Shown here piece after piece: positions 37,926-49,443 of a stretch of 64,000 nucleotides of DNA. A program made the position numbers and the translations under genes. Source of the stretch: Moringa oleifera (Eukaryota; Streptophyta; Magnoliopsida; Brassicales; Moringaceae); contig JAJFZO010000659.1 in assembly GCA_021397835.1 (NCBI GenBank), positions 496,501-560,500 of the forward strand, read 5' to 3'. Position 1 is the stretch's first letter. Each line of letters opens with the position of its first letter. A model generated the notes under the pieces. The model saw only the letters and a program-made list of their open reading frames with translations, was not told where the DNA came from and did no database searches.

Positions 37926-39539
37926 TATTATGGGTGTAGTTGGCGCCTCTAACTATGATTTCTTTGGTTCATTCTTAAGATTTGGAGGTTTCCATAACTA
38001 AAATAAAAAAAGTGGCTTACCAACCAAAGACTTGTCATAGCCACTAGCACTGGCAGAGGATCCTATTCTCGAAGTTGCTTTAGAGCCGACCTTGGTAGCT
38101 TCCGAAACTAGGCTTAAGGCCAATGAATCTTAAACTTGTAACTTATTCTTTTTTTCCTTCAACGTAAAAAATTGTTGCTTTCTATAATGAAAGTTTTCTT
38201 TCTTAAGTTCGTCTACACTTTATATTTCCTCTGACTTGAAATGAATGGTTGAACAAATATAACACTCCAAACTTAAAAAAGTCAAGTAATGGTGACCCCA
38301 AGCATTGACTGATGTAATTGAAATAATAGTTTAAGAATTACCAACTCCTTGATAACTGATGACATTGACAATTGATCCCGATGATATATGCTTGATGATG
38401 AACTTCTTATAATCAAGTGAACTTCAAGTAATAGTCTAAAAGGTAGATTTATAAGATAGTTTTCAATATAGGCAAAGTTAGTACTCTTTTTAAGACCCTG
38501 ATGATGGAGAGATCTCGATGTATTAAGCTAAATTGTAAACCTTGATTTAAGGGACTCTTGATCTAAGCTAAATCCCTAATTATGGGATAATTTTGATTTG
38601 GCATAAACTTGAAAACGAAGTATGTAGTAACTAGAAACCCCAGTAAGGTAACCTTTGAAGACCTTAGTCTCAAAGCAAAATTAGGTGTTAACAACAATCA
38701 ATGTGGTCATTTTTATAAGCAAGCATACATGTCATATTCTTAATGAGTTAATTAGATGTGACTTAATTAATTATACGTTAATTAATTAATTAAATGTGCG
38801 TCAAATGTCAATTTGGTATTAAGTGAATATTAATTAAATGTTATTAATAGTTAACTAATTAGATTTTAATTAATTAATAGATATTATTTATGTTAATTAA
38901 TTAGTTACTTAAATAGTTACTTCATGCACATAAGATTTATTACATGCCATTAGGTAATAATTCATGATAATCAACTATTGATTTAGTCTTATGGTATTAA
39001 TCCTTTAGATATCAATTGAGAATTATTAATGAATATTTATTATCGTTCACATATTTTGTGCATTAAGATAAGTAGTTTGTTAATAATTCTTGAATTGTCC
39101 AGATTGGACAACTTTAGAATGTTATATTTATGTAGGACACATTGATCATTTTTTATTTTATTTTGTAAAAATTTCATACTATAGTTTCTCCATTGTTCTT
39201 CAAATACATATTAATGGATATAAGTAATGTACTTGGAGAACATGAGGATCTACAATTGAAATTTTTACAAAATAAAATAAAAAATAATCTACCATATGCT
39301 ACATATAAATATATTGTAAGTCATATCCTTGGAGATCAATGAGGATATGTTGCTGAGATTTTTATAAAATAAAATGAACAATAATCTACCATGTGCTACA
39401 CATAAGTACACATTCTTGAATGGTATAGGATCATCTATCTTTGAAGTTTGAGCGGCATGCATATTTATGTATATACATACATATGGGATACACTTATCGA
39501 CATAAGAATGGATAAAACATGCATGCTTGTTAATAAAAG
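37926..39539. other. Intergenic stretch, no gene seen
   Basis: Contains a TTAATTAATTA patch (38750-38900) and a duplicated phrase TTTTACAAAATAAAATRAAnAATAATCTACCATRTGCTAC at about 39262 and 39361. The left end of the following CACTA element should lie here, but no CACTACAACAAAA was found. Confidence 0.35.
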
Positions 39540-39599
39540 GTCAGAAGTGTAGGATAAGGGGGTGTCAAAATTTTTGAATTTTGTTATTCATGATGCTTA

Positions 39600-40765
39600 T
39601 AATCATGGCTTTATATGTTGTCCATGCACTCAATGCAGTAATATAAAACATGGTACTCCACATGAGATATAGGATCATTTCTTTGTGTTAATGAAGTTAA
39701 TCATAGCTATTAGTATTTGATATGGTATGGAGAAGAAACTGATTTAGGAATTCTACAAGTAAAGAATCCTAAAGTTGAGTAGAAGGATGTATATGAAAAA
39801 GAAGTTGGTAGTACGATTGAGATGGTGCATGAGGCTTTTGTTGAGTATAACTATAATCTAGATCATTTTGAAAAGATTACTTGGAGATGTTGAGAAACCT
39901 ATGTACCTCGGACTAATGAAATTTTTTAAATTTTCCACTTTAGTGAAACTTTACAACTGGAAAACAAAGAATAATTGGTCTAATTAGAGTTTTAATGAAC
40001 CACTACAATTAATATCTAAAAAGTTACATGAGAATATTAAAATGACCATTTCCATGTATGAGGCAAAGAAAATCTGAAATATGTTGAGTACGGATTATAA
40101 AAAAGATTAAGTTGACAAGACTTAAGTGGTTGCATGATGAACACAATCGCATCTTGATTAATAAGCTATGTAGTGAGGTAAAATTGAATAAATTTTAAAT
40201 ATAACACTTTCTTTTTCTTAACATCCATCCATGTATTCCTTGCCTTTACAAATTGTGATACACGGGTGAAATACCAACTTTCATTGTCCAACCACAGCAT
40301 TTTGCATACTCTTGTTGTGGATTACTCATGATCTCAATTAACTATAATCAAATATCCTTGGTAATTTGTAAATGGTTATTGTTTTTATACAAAAGCTCGA
40401 GATAATTTAAGAGTTCATCAAAACAATGGGGTGACTTTGATTATGAATACCATGCAAATCTCAAGTGCGAAAGATGAAATTCTAATGTGTAAAGATTTGT
40501 CTCTTTATAAAGGGATATGAAAGATCTGAGAACTCATTTACATAACATTTAAAGAACTAATTTCAAATGCGACTAGGTCTAGAATAATAGTAGTATTAAA
40601 GTTGATGATTTAGTTTCGATATTGGTGGATCTTAATTGGATTGACATACCATAAAAAATGATACATTTATATTAGCATCGCAAGCAAGAAAAGTGTTTTA
40701 TGTTGAAGATCTAATTTATAAAATGTTGTTAGTTATACTGACAACACCTCAAAAGGATTATAATG
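39600..40765 (+). pseudogene. CACTA transposase remnant (Transposase-associated and TNP2 parts)
   Basis: 39617-39680 reads CCPCTQCSNIKHGTPHEI, the cysteine box that precedes CACTA transposases, followed after a frameshift by IWYGEETD. 39891-40100 reads GDVEKPMYLGLMKFF, FSTLVKLYNWKTKNNWSN, and ISMYEAKKI, each interrupted by stops (for example TAG after NWSN). 40662-40765 reads TFILASQARKVFYVEDLIYK and then LTTPQKDYNE, the C-terminal end of the TNP2-type transposase. About 1.5-2 kb of the catalytic middle is missing between 40130 and 40600. The intact protein would cut and paste the element. Confidence 0.8.
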
Positions 40766-41023
40766 AAGATGATTTAGGTAAGATTAGTGTAGATTAGACA
40801 TATGTTTGTAATAATTTACTGACAGTGGAAGTATTTGATATCATGGATGATGCAGATTAACATATACATGGAAAGAATATGAAGGGTTATGGGTGTGATT
40901 TATTCAATAGATAAAATGTGTTGTTTTATACTAATATATTATTTTCATGTGATATTTCTTTGCCTTATATTTGTTATTTTGCAAAATTTAATTTTTATGT
41001 CATATATGCAAATTATATGGATT

Positions 41024-41970
41024 CATCACAAGGCTTGAGCTCACAAGGAGAATTAGAAAAGAGCAAAAAATAAGGAAAAACCCATATGCCTAAAGTTATC
41101 AAAAGCAGACTTATGAGTGAAAAGATACATGTTGAGATAAATAAGAATGGGCAATCGGTTGGAAAAAAAATGATGCGCAAACGATCTGCTATATTAATGT
41201 CTCAATGTGTTAAGCAGTTCTTATAAACATCCCAAAGTGGTATCAAATATTTCAAGAACTAAAAATTAAGCTATGAGATCAAATATTGGTAAGAAACATG
41301 CAAAATTAGAATATTTTTTTCATTTAATTATATGAACCATTTTAGTTTAATTTGTTTCGATATGTTATGCACTTCTAGGTTACATTTGACATTGATAAGG
41401 GTATAAGGAAATATGTGTTATAGTTTATTGCACTAAAATATAGAAACTTTAAGACAAACCTTACCCAAAAATATATTATGCCATCTCTAGAAGATTTAGA
41501 AGAGATTCAAGGTCTACCAAAGGACTACAAGAATCACTTATAACCTCATGTTTGGAGTTTTTTAATTTGTACACATCTAAAGAATTTTAGATATTGTAAG
41601 TATATTACAATCTTATGCACATTTATATTATAAATGAAATATTGACATTTTTTATAGGAGAATAAAAAAGTATGAGTTAGAAAGGGGGATGAAGAATATT
41701 TATGACCATCTATTATCTCACAAGGGCTTTACAAGATTAAAGCTTGAATTGGTGAGGTGTATATATCTTCATTATCTTAATGTATGAAAATTAACTTCTT
41801 TATTTTAACTTGAAGATGGGTTCACTTCAAATTAACATTGTAAAGAAAATCTATGGGCATTGATGAAGATATTAATCATGCCACCTTGTGGAAAGTAGCA
41901 CAGGCTAATTCACAAAAAGAGTACATCAATGAGATAGTTAATGAATGTGCTGAGAGAATAGTAAACATTT
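41024..41970 (+). pseudogene. CACTA second ORF, Transposase_24-like part
   Basis: Reads MPKVIKSRLMSEKIHVEINK, NGQSVGKK, then at 41385 TFDIDKGIRKYVL and LKYRNFKTNLTQKYIMPS, EDLEEIQGLPKDYK, and at 41858 DEDINHATLWKVAQANSQKE YINEIVNECAERI. This order matches the plant CACTA protein of the PF03004 type. Intron-like gaps and stops separate the pieces. Confidence 0.75.
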
Positions 41971-43109
41971 TGGTTTTCTAATTTTTTTAATAATTTCTTA
42001 TTTTCAAATAAACATAACATGTTTATGTTACAATTAGATATTTGCAGGATGATTTGATAGCACAAGTGACATAAAATGCTTTTAAATTCTTACATACGGA
42101 AGATATTTTGGCACTCCAAACCATTTTGGCCATGTGGGGGGTGTTGGTTCTAAAGTGTCAATCACTTCTTATGAGGATGCCAATAGTCTCGTGCAATAAT
42201 GTGACGACTAAGAAAAAAGTGATAGATATTTTGAATTGGATCAATAATCATGGATATCTATTGGACGATGTGAGCACACCATCTCCTTATGACCATAAAT
42301 ATTTTTAGTAAGACAGGCAACATCTGTAGAGCAATAACTAATAAAAAAGGATTTTGCACTACCTCCAATCCATGCACCAACATTTCAACATACCAATCTA
42401 AAGGTATGTCATGTACTCTTCACTTCACTTATTGTTATTGTGATTTGGCATGCACTAAATATTGCTTTGTGTTTTCCATTATAGTGTGTACCATGCCAAC
42501 TAATTAATGCTTGGCGATGCTGTTGATGTTGTGGCCCTTAGTTCTATCTTCATTAATTATACAATGAATAAGATCATCCATGGGTATGACGTGGTCAAGG
42601 GTGATGTCTAAGTTTAGATCACATTAGTTGTAAAGCTCGATGCTCTCTTGCCTCGACTACACATGAGGCAAATATGTTTACTTTATCTGTAGTACTTGGA
42701 CACTTATTGCTTAATAGACACAATGGACTATTGTTTCATGGATATTAGGTAACATATTTAATTTTCTGAAGGGATTATCCAAATCGACGCCACAAATTTT
42801 TGTAAAACGAGAAATAAAATCCATATGTAGACTTCTCAGATTATATTATTGTTATGTCTGTCATGCGATGGACACAAATATGATGATAACAATTCCATTG
42901 GACAAAGAAATTTTTGCTGCTTAAGGCATTATATATATTTGTAGAGACGATATAATGCAACATTGTCATGTAGAAGAGTTAAGTGTTACCATCATTTAAG
43001 CTAACATCGTTTATATTTATCCCGCTTTATTACTATGCTTTATTGTTTTCTTAATTTTTAAAATTAAAAAAACTTTATTCTTATTTTGTGTTGTAGGAAG
43101 CTTCATAAA

Positions 43110-43980
43110 GATGTATTGGTCTCAGGCAACCTAGATAATATATACTTATTTGTTGATCCTATGATGGTATTAATAGGGAGCATTAATAAAATTGAAGAGT
43201 AAGCTAGATATCTTACTACAATCATGAGGCAAGTAGCACATGACCAAAGAAATATAATTCTTCTCTATAATGTCAAGTAAGTAGAAGTAAACTTTTAATT
43301 GCAAACATATATTGTTAGACATCATTTTCTTATTGAAACTATGTTTGAAATTGTAAAGTACATTAGATGTTGATTAATATGGAGCCTGATTTATACTAAT
43401 ACATGATGTTTGATCCTTTGGGGCATGATGATTGAGATGATATTAAAGATCTAATCACAACTTAAATAGATAAATGCTTACTAAAGTAAAGTTTTAGATA
43501 CAACATTTGTAATTATATATGATCAATATTTATTTTCAAGTGCTTTTAGTATGTATGTGGTGATTCATGTGCTTGGGCTATTAAGAAAAAAATTTAGATG
43601 TTCCATTGCTTAGAAAATTATAAAGTAATTGAAATTTGTGTTTTTATTAGGTTATTTTATTTTATTTGGTAAATTCATATTTTTGGGTTTTAAATACAGT
43701 GTCCACTCCAGCCTTTTAATGTTAAGTGTGGTTATTATATCATGGTGTACATGAGGAGCATCACAAGAAGAAATACTGTTGCTATTTGTTTTAACAAATT
43801 AGTAAGTTGTTTGATAATTGTCTAATTAGTTGATGTGTTCATTATTAAAAACTATTTTATTTATTTATATGTTTTATAAATGTAACTGAAGGATAAAGTC
43901 ACGTACATCAAATCGAAAATAAATAAATTGAGGAAAGAATTTTGTGATATCACATGGTGTTACTTGAGTGATGCAATAGG
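43110..43980 (+). pseudogene. CACTA C48/Ulp1-like protease end
   Basis: 43098-43190 reads KLHKDVLVSGNLDNIYLFVDP. 43698-43775 reads QCPLQPFNVKCGYYIMVYMRSI, the cysteine-containing catalytic motif of Ulp1-like proteases in CACTA elements (family form ECGYYVMRYM); the Glu before Cys is Lys here. 43899-43975 is the family's C-terminal end (YIKSKINKLREEFCDIT). Broken by stops. Confidence 0.75.
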
Positions 43981-44729
43981 AGGTGAATTTTGATTATGCT
44001 TTCTTTTGTAGCTTGGAATAAATTGAATGAATTTCTTGTATGACAACATGTTATACATTCGCGTAATTGAATTTTTTTAGTGTTAATTTGAGTCATTGAA
44101 TGAATATCTAATATAATAACATTTTGATAAATTAATTATTTGGAGAGTATTGAAGTGTTATTTGGTATATTGTTGTTGCATTATAAAGTTGGGAAAGTGA
44201 AAGGTGTTGATGCATATTAGAATGTAATTTATTGCACTAAAAAGTTAGAGAAATGAAGCTTTTGATGTTTATTGCAGTATGATTTGGTTTATTTTTATTG
44301 CATTATAATGTTAGGGAAGTGAAGGTATTGATGTGTATTAGAGTGAATTATTCATATGCAAATTAAAGTGTGTTGTGTTGAATGTAGTGTTAAAGTTTTG
44401 AAGTGAGGTTTGATGATGCATGATGATGTATATTGGAGTGTAATTATTGGTAATTGAAGCATTTAAGTATTGAATGTGATGTATTAATGATATTTTAAAG
44501 TGTCATTTTATATATAGAATTTGAGATTATTGATATAAATTTTTAGGTAGATTTGGTTGTTATGGTACATTTATAACTATAATAGTAATTTGAAAATTTA
44601 GAATTCATAATATATTTTGGAAATATTTTAAAAGTAAAAGTATATTAAAAAATAAAAACTTCATGAGATTCGACGTTTAAAATTTAACATACAATTATTA
44701 AAATCACATAATTATTTTTTTAAAAAAAG

Positions 44730-45150
44730 GTAGCATTAGATGATGCTTACATCACAACCATCATCTATGGTTAGACCACAACCATCATCCATGGTTAGAC
44801 TACAACCATCATCTATGGTTAGACATTAGATGATGGTTGCTTCTAATCGTCATTTAATATTCATAAAACCATTATTTAATGTCTACAAAATCATCATTTA
44901 AAGGGCACAAATATTAGATGACAATTTCAAGTAACCGTTATCTATTACTCTAGCAATTGTCATTAAAAGATACTATAGATAATGATCAACAATCATCGTT
45001 TAAAGTCTCAGTGGCCATCATCTAAAGTACATACATTAGATGACGGTTTTTTGCAACTGTCATCTATTTGCCAACAGTTTCCTTATTGCTTACAGAAATG
45101 ATACTTTTATAACCATCATCTATAGTCTTTTTTGACCCTTATTAAAAGTT
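44730..45150. repeat. CACTA subterminal repeats
   Basis: The motif ATTAGATGATGGTT and its reverse AACCATCATCTAT occur about a dozen times in both orientations. Three adjacent 24-base units (ACAACCATCATCTATGGTTAGACC type) lie at 44754, 44778 and 44802. In En/Spm elements such subterminal motifs bind the element's accessory protein. Confidence 0.8.
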
Positions 45151-45165
45151 TATTTTGTTGTAGTG

Positions 45166-46122
45166 TGTACAAAGGACAAAGAATGGGTATAACTTTGCAT
45201 TCTTCATTAAACAATTGATAAATTAAATAATACATTATAGTGAGACAATAATTAACCTTGTGAGATTATTTTCACGAGATTATTCATCGATTCGAAGGAA
45301 TTTTGAAAATGAGTTCATGGTTTGAAGAGAAAGAATAGGTGTAGCTTGGCTGATATGAAATGAAAAAGTGATGGTAGAAAAAAAAGTGCATACGGAGATA
45401 AAAGAAGATATTTAATTCAAATTAGTGGCATTATTATAGATACTCCTTTTTTTACATTTTTTTCTTTGAAAAATATGAAGAGTAAAAAAAATATAAATTA
45501 AGAAAACTAAATATTTTGCAAAAAGATCATCTTGTTAAAGGTGAAAAAAAAAATCGTTGATAGAAATAGGAATATTAACCCATGAAGCAATAGCCAATGT
45601 AAGGCCTTATTTAATATGCAAAGGACAAAGAAAATATAAAAACTCTTCCCATTATTTCAATGAACGAATCCTATATTTCTAACTTGAAATGTTTCAACCA
45701 ACTGATTACTCTCCTTATCAGATATAAATGGAGGTTGGGTTGCTTATCACAGGAGAAGGACGACCACTTGAGAAAATATAGACCCTTACACATAGTTGAT
45801 TGAATCCTTTCTCTTGTTCGAATGTGAATACCCATTCTTCTCTTCTACCTCCCGCTCAAGAAACATGTTCTTTTTCTCTCTTAAGAGAAGTAAAATTCTC
45901 TTTTTCTCTCCTCAACCTCTTTATACTTTCTTCAAGGTTTCAAAACTCAGATCAAAGGCAATCGATAAAGATCACGTCCCTACTATGCTCAATTCCTAAT
46001 ATTAATTTCTCTTACTACATAATGTGTTTTCTTGTATATGAGTTTGAGTTATAGTTTTCTTGATTATGTGAAAAATAGTTTGTATAAGAAACGATTCAAA
46101 TTCAAGTGAGCTTGAGGCCTTG
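45166..46122. other. Intergenic stretch, no gene seen
   Basis: Follows the CACTA right end. Two overlapping plus frames at 45796-46054 are Ser/Phe-rich low-complexity translations of a CT-rich stretch; no domain. Confidence 0.35.
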
Positions 46123-46400
46123 TGATGTAGTATTATCTCAGAAATTTAGTTATTATTTTATTGATTTAAATGCAAAACTTTATTTTGTTTTAATGTGTAA
46201 TTAGTTACATAGGAAAGTTGGTTGTATCACGTGAAAATATATCCAAATGGTTAAAAAAAATTGTTGAATGTCAGTAAAAGGAGAGGATTGACTTTATTCT
46301 GAAATGCAAAATACTCATTTCTTTCTCTCAAGATCTTTCCATTCTCTTTTATTTTCTGTGCACTGCTATCAGTGGTATTAGAGCCTTTTCTCTATTGATC

Positions 46401-47210
46401 ATGGTCGAAGGTGTCACTACTCGTTTCTAAAAGGAAATGGACAAGTTGGGATCTCGTTTATTTGACTTAGAGTTCAAATGATGAATGGGCAATGCAAACC
46501 AAAGACGATATTAATACTCAGTTATGCAAAGATATGGAAGGTATGTTTGAAAGGTGGGAGAAAAAGTTAGAGAAATTACTCTTAGCTCCAAGGGAAAAAT
46601 GGTAGTGGAAGGCTCACCAAAAGCAATTTTCATGAAAGGACCATCATGCAAGAATATAGATATGCCATCTCAGAAATTTTCTCTAGTGTAGAAACTTGGT
46701 AGTTCTAATGTTGTGATGGAGGATGCTGAAATTAGTGTAAGAGAAAGTAAATTAGACTACCCTTATTTTGATGGTTATGACTTCATGGGTTGGTTCATGA
46801 ATGCTGAGTAAATCTTTGATGTTGTAAAGATACCAACACATGAGAAAGTGTAGATTGTAATAATTCAGTTGGATGGCAATGCCTCACAGTGGCATCAAAG
46901 ATTTATGCAGTCCAAAGGTAAGCTAAAGGACGTCGATTGGTAGGAGTATGCCAAAGCCAAGAGCGCTCAATTATGCAATAGAGAATATGAAAATAATAAT
47001 TCAGTTGGATGGCAATGCCTCAAAATGGCATCAAAGATTTATGCAGTCCAAAGGCAAGTTAAAGGACGTCGATTGGTAGGAGTATGCCAAAGCCATGAGA
47101 GCTCGATTATGCAATGGAGAATATGAAAACCCAATGTCAGATCTGGTAAGTTTGAAGCAAATTGGTTCTATAGATGAGTATTATGAAAACTTAAAGTATC
47201 GTTGATTCTA
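46401..47210 (+). pseudogene. Gag of the gypsy fragment, with an internal 136-bp duplication
   Basis: The frame reads MVEGVTTRF, then LDYPYFDGYDFMGWFMNAE, FDVVKIPTHEKV, IQLDGNASQWHQRFMQSKGK, then after the duplication YAKAMRARLCNGEYENPMSD, and IGSIDEYYENLK. This is the conserved gag core (family F.G.DP..W...AE..F, then ..M.G.A..W). Several codons that should be Gln or Trp are stops (for example TAG in place of a residue after DW). The duplicated segment shifts the frame. Confidence 0.8.
46859..47130 (+). repeat. 136-bp tandem duplication within gag
   Basis: AATAATTCAGTTGGATGGCA begins copies at 46859 and 46995, period 136 bases. The copies differ at about ten positions (for example CACAGTGG versus CAAAATGG). 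The period is not a multiple of three. Confidence 0.92.
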
Positions 47211-47238
47211 ATTGAATTAATTGATGATAAACACCAAG

Positions 47239-49091
47239 CTTGGGCGTATGCTTCAATTTCCTCAATATGAGTTTACCCATAAAGTCCTGCATCAATAAGG
47301 CCCTAGACTTGATTCAAGAAGTGGATAAGTAAAGATTGATGCTAACACTAAGTCCATCCTAAAAAACCAAGAAAGAAAATGAGACTTTCAATGGTTTGCA
47401 TTGTTGGGAATTGTTACCAAAAGGGGTTTTTCAAGATGAGGACAAGTTGAAACCAATCATTAATTTAAAGGTATCTTTCAAGGGTAAAGAAATTGGTAAA
47501 ATGCATTCATTTGAAATTTACCTAAAGTTGCAAGAGACCATTGCCTTTAGAAAACCCAAACCCCTTAGCTATTAAAGGCTAATTGGGATGGAGAACCAAA
47601 TAATGATTGTAGAAATAAAAAAAAAAATTGATAAGAGAATTTAATACTGGAAGAAAAAAATGCATTGATAGATGCAAATACAATATTGATGAAGGGTGCA
47701 TACTCTATCATTCGATGAAAAATTAAAAAATTATAAAATATATCGAAGAAAAAACTAGGCAGGGATGTAAGAAAAAGTTGTCATAATAGAAATTTCTATA
47801 AAGAAAATAGGAAAGAGAAAATACAAAAGAAGATTACTTACTTGGAACAACTTGAGACTAAAAAGTCTCATTAAAGCAAACTATTATCGTAAGAGAGGGA
47901 AGATAAAATAACTCCAAAATCAATTGACACATAAGGAGATTCATGCAAAAGCTAACTATTGCCTCATGTACTCAATGAGCTAGCCATGGAGAAACTCTCA
48001 CATTGATTAAGTACTCAAAAGATTTGGAGGAGATTTAAAATAATGAAAGCGCATAAAGACAGAATAGTAACATAATAAATATGATGCTTATTATCAAAAT
48101 GATAAAGGCTACCTTGAGATGATAAACATGAAAGTTAAATTTTCCCTCCAAATTAAGGAGTTAAAAGGGGAAAAGATGAGGGTAGAGAGAACCATTACTG
48201 CCATGCTTATATAAGGACTGCCAAATGCACCCCTTCAACAATAAGAGTAGGGAACTTTCATATACCTAAATATATGACCTTCGCTTGAACAACCACCCTT
48301 AAAACTAAAAGTATGCTCATATCATGAATTTGGGTATGTCAATATGCCCCAAAGCCTAATGAGACACAAAAAGTAGGCCTTCTATAGTGGAAGGCGTTTA
48401 AGGGAACATGAAGGGTCAAGAAAGCTTATAAGAAGAGTAGCCCATTTTTGACTAACATGCTATAGTGAGGGGATTAAAGACATAAAAATGCATCAAGATG
48501 CACTAAAATCGAAAAATGATGTTAAGGCCACCAAACCACCTTAATGGCAAGGTCCAGGCCACTTTAATAAGAGGAGAGAGTCATCCTCAAGTCCACATCA
48601 TCTAAAGGTAGAACAACCAAAGCAGACATGTGATATTTTTATACAAAGTGATCTCGAGTAAGCTTAATTAAAACTCATTTTTACTATACCATAAGTTTAT
48701 CAAATCATAAAGTTGACTTGAGTGTTGATCTTCCAATCATGCAATGACATCCTTTCTTCCATTATGTGCAAGACTTTCATCTCACATTCTTATAAACTCT
48801 TGGCTCCTACACATATGGCCACATCTACTTAAGCTCCATGAATGTTTAAATATAATAGAAGTTATTCTGATTGGGTTACCAACACTTTTTTTTCTCAAAT
48901 ATCAACCTCTCCCAGGTTGCATTTTTTAGTTTAAAAATTAAATTATTCAAATACAATTAAGTTTAAATTTACAAATTTTTCTTAAATATAACATGTAACC
49001 ATAACTTAAAGGATTATAAATGTACCTAAAACATCAACTAAGAGCACATTGATACCAAAGCACGTTAACCTCCCCTTTTGATAGCCCATCA
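47239..49091 (+). repeat. Long direct repeat, copy A (about 1.85 kb)
   Basis: Aligns with 49444-51391 along its whole length. Shared landmarks in order: TGGGNGTATGCTTCAATTTCCTC, AAAGATTGATGCTAACAC, GGTATCTTTCAAGGGTAAAG, ACAAAAGAAGATT, TCATGTACTCAATGAGCTAGCC, TCTTCCATTATGTGCAAG, ATTATTCAAATACAATTAAG, CCTTTTGATAGCCCATCA. No protein is readable. The pair could be LTRs of a large non-coding retrotransposon (LARD) with almost no interior, or a tandem duplication. Confidence 0.8.
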
Positions 49092-49156
49092 ATAGAGATC
49101 GAAAATCTTAAGTAAAATAATGAAAATAGTGTGTATGTGTGTATATGTGTATACAC

Positions 49157-49216
<60 letters not shown>

Positions 49217-49443
49217 CATTAAGAAACAAGACAGTAAGAGGGAAGTAAGAAAATAAAAGAAGAAAAAATGGAAAGAGACAGATGCAAAGCACTTTTAATG
49301 ATGACGAAGGACAAAGATGATAGAAAGGCAGAAGCAAAAGAAACCTTAGGATGTAGACCCTAGGATGTGGACACTACAAGGGAGGAATTATCTTTAAAAT
49401 GATTTTTACTCTTTTTAGGCAACCCAAGAGATTCACGTCAAGT
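49092..49443. repeat. Spacer between the long repeats, with (AC)n(AT)n microsatellite
   Basis: Only about 350 bases. 49160-49194 is an uninterrupted AC run followed by an AT run to about 49216. The rest is purine-rich (GGAAGTAAGAAAATAAAAGA). Confidence 0.85.

Larger units (their letters stand above)
39540..45165 (+). mobile_element. Decayed CACTA (En/Spm-type) DNA transposon
   Basis: Its right terminus TTATTTTGTTGTAGTG (45150-45165) is the inverted form of CACTACAACAAAATAA. Inside, in order on the plus strand: a transposase-associated zinc-binding fragment (39600-39745), a TNP2-type transposase fragment (39875-40110 and 40660-40765), the second-ORF Transposase_24-like part (41085-41970), and a C48/Ulp1-like protease end (43110-43970). 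Subterminal repeats fill 44730-45150. Stops and frameshifts occur throughout and the middle of the transposase is missing, so it cannot move itself. The left end was not identified. Confidence 0.85.
46123..47230 (+). mobile_element. 5' fragment of a Ty3-gypsy retrotransposon (LTR, PBS, gag)
   Basis: 46123-46371 is a likely LTR: it starts TGATGTAGTATTATCTCAG, like the LTR of the element at 31813, and ends GCACTGCTATCA. The tRNA-Met primer site TGGTATTAGAGCC follows at 46373. Gag then starts at ATG 46401. The element is cut off near 47230, where a different repeat begins; no pol or second LTR was found. Confidence 0.75.

Noticed and set aside
45796..46054. Overlapping Ser/Phe-rich frames
   Set aside because: Two frames of the same CT-rich stretch are both open, which indicates base composition rather than coding.
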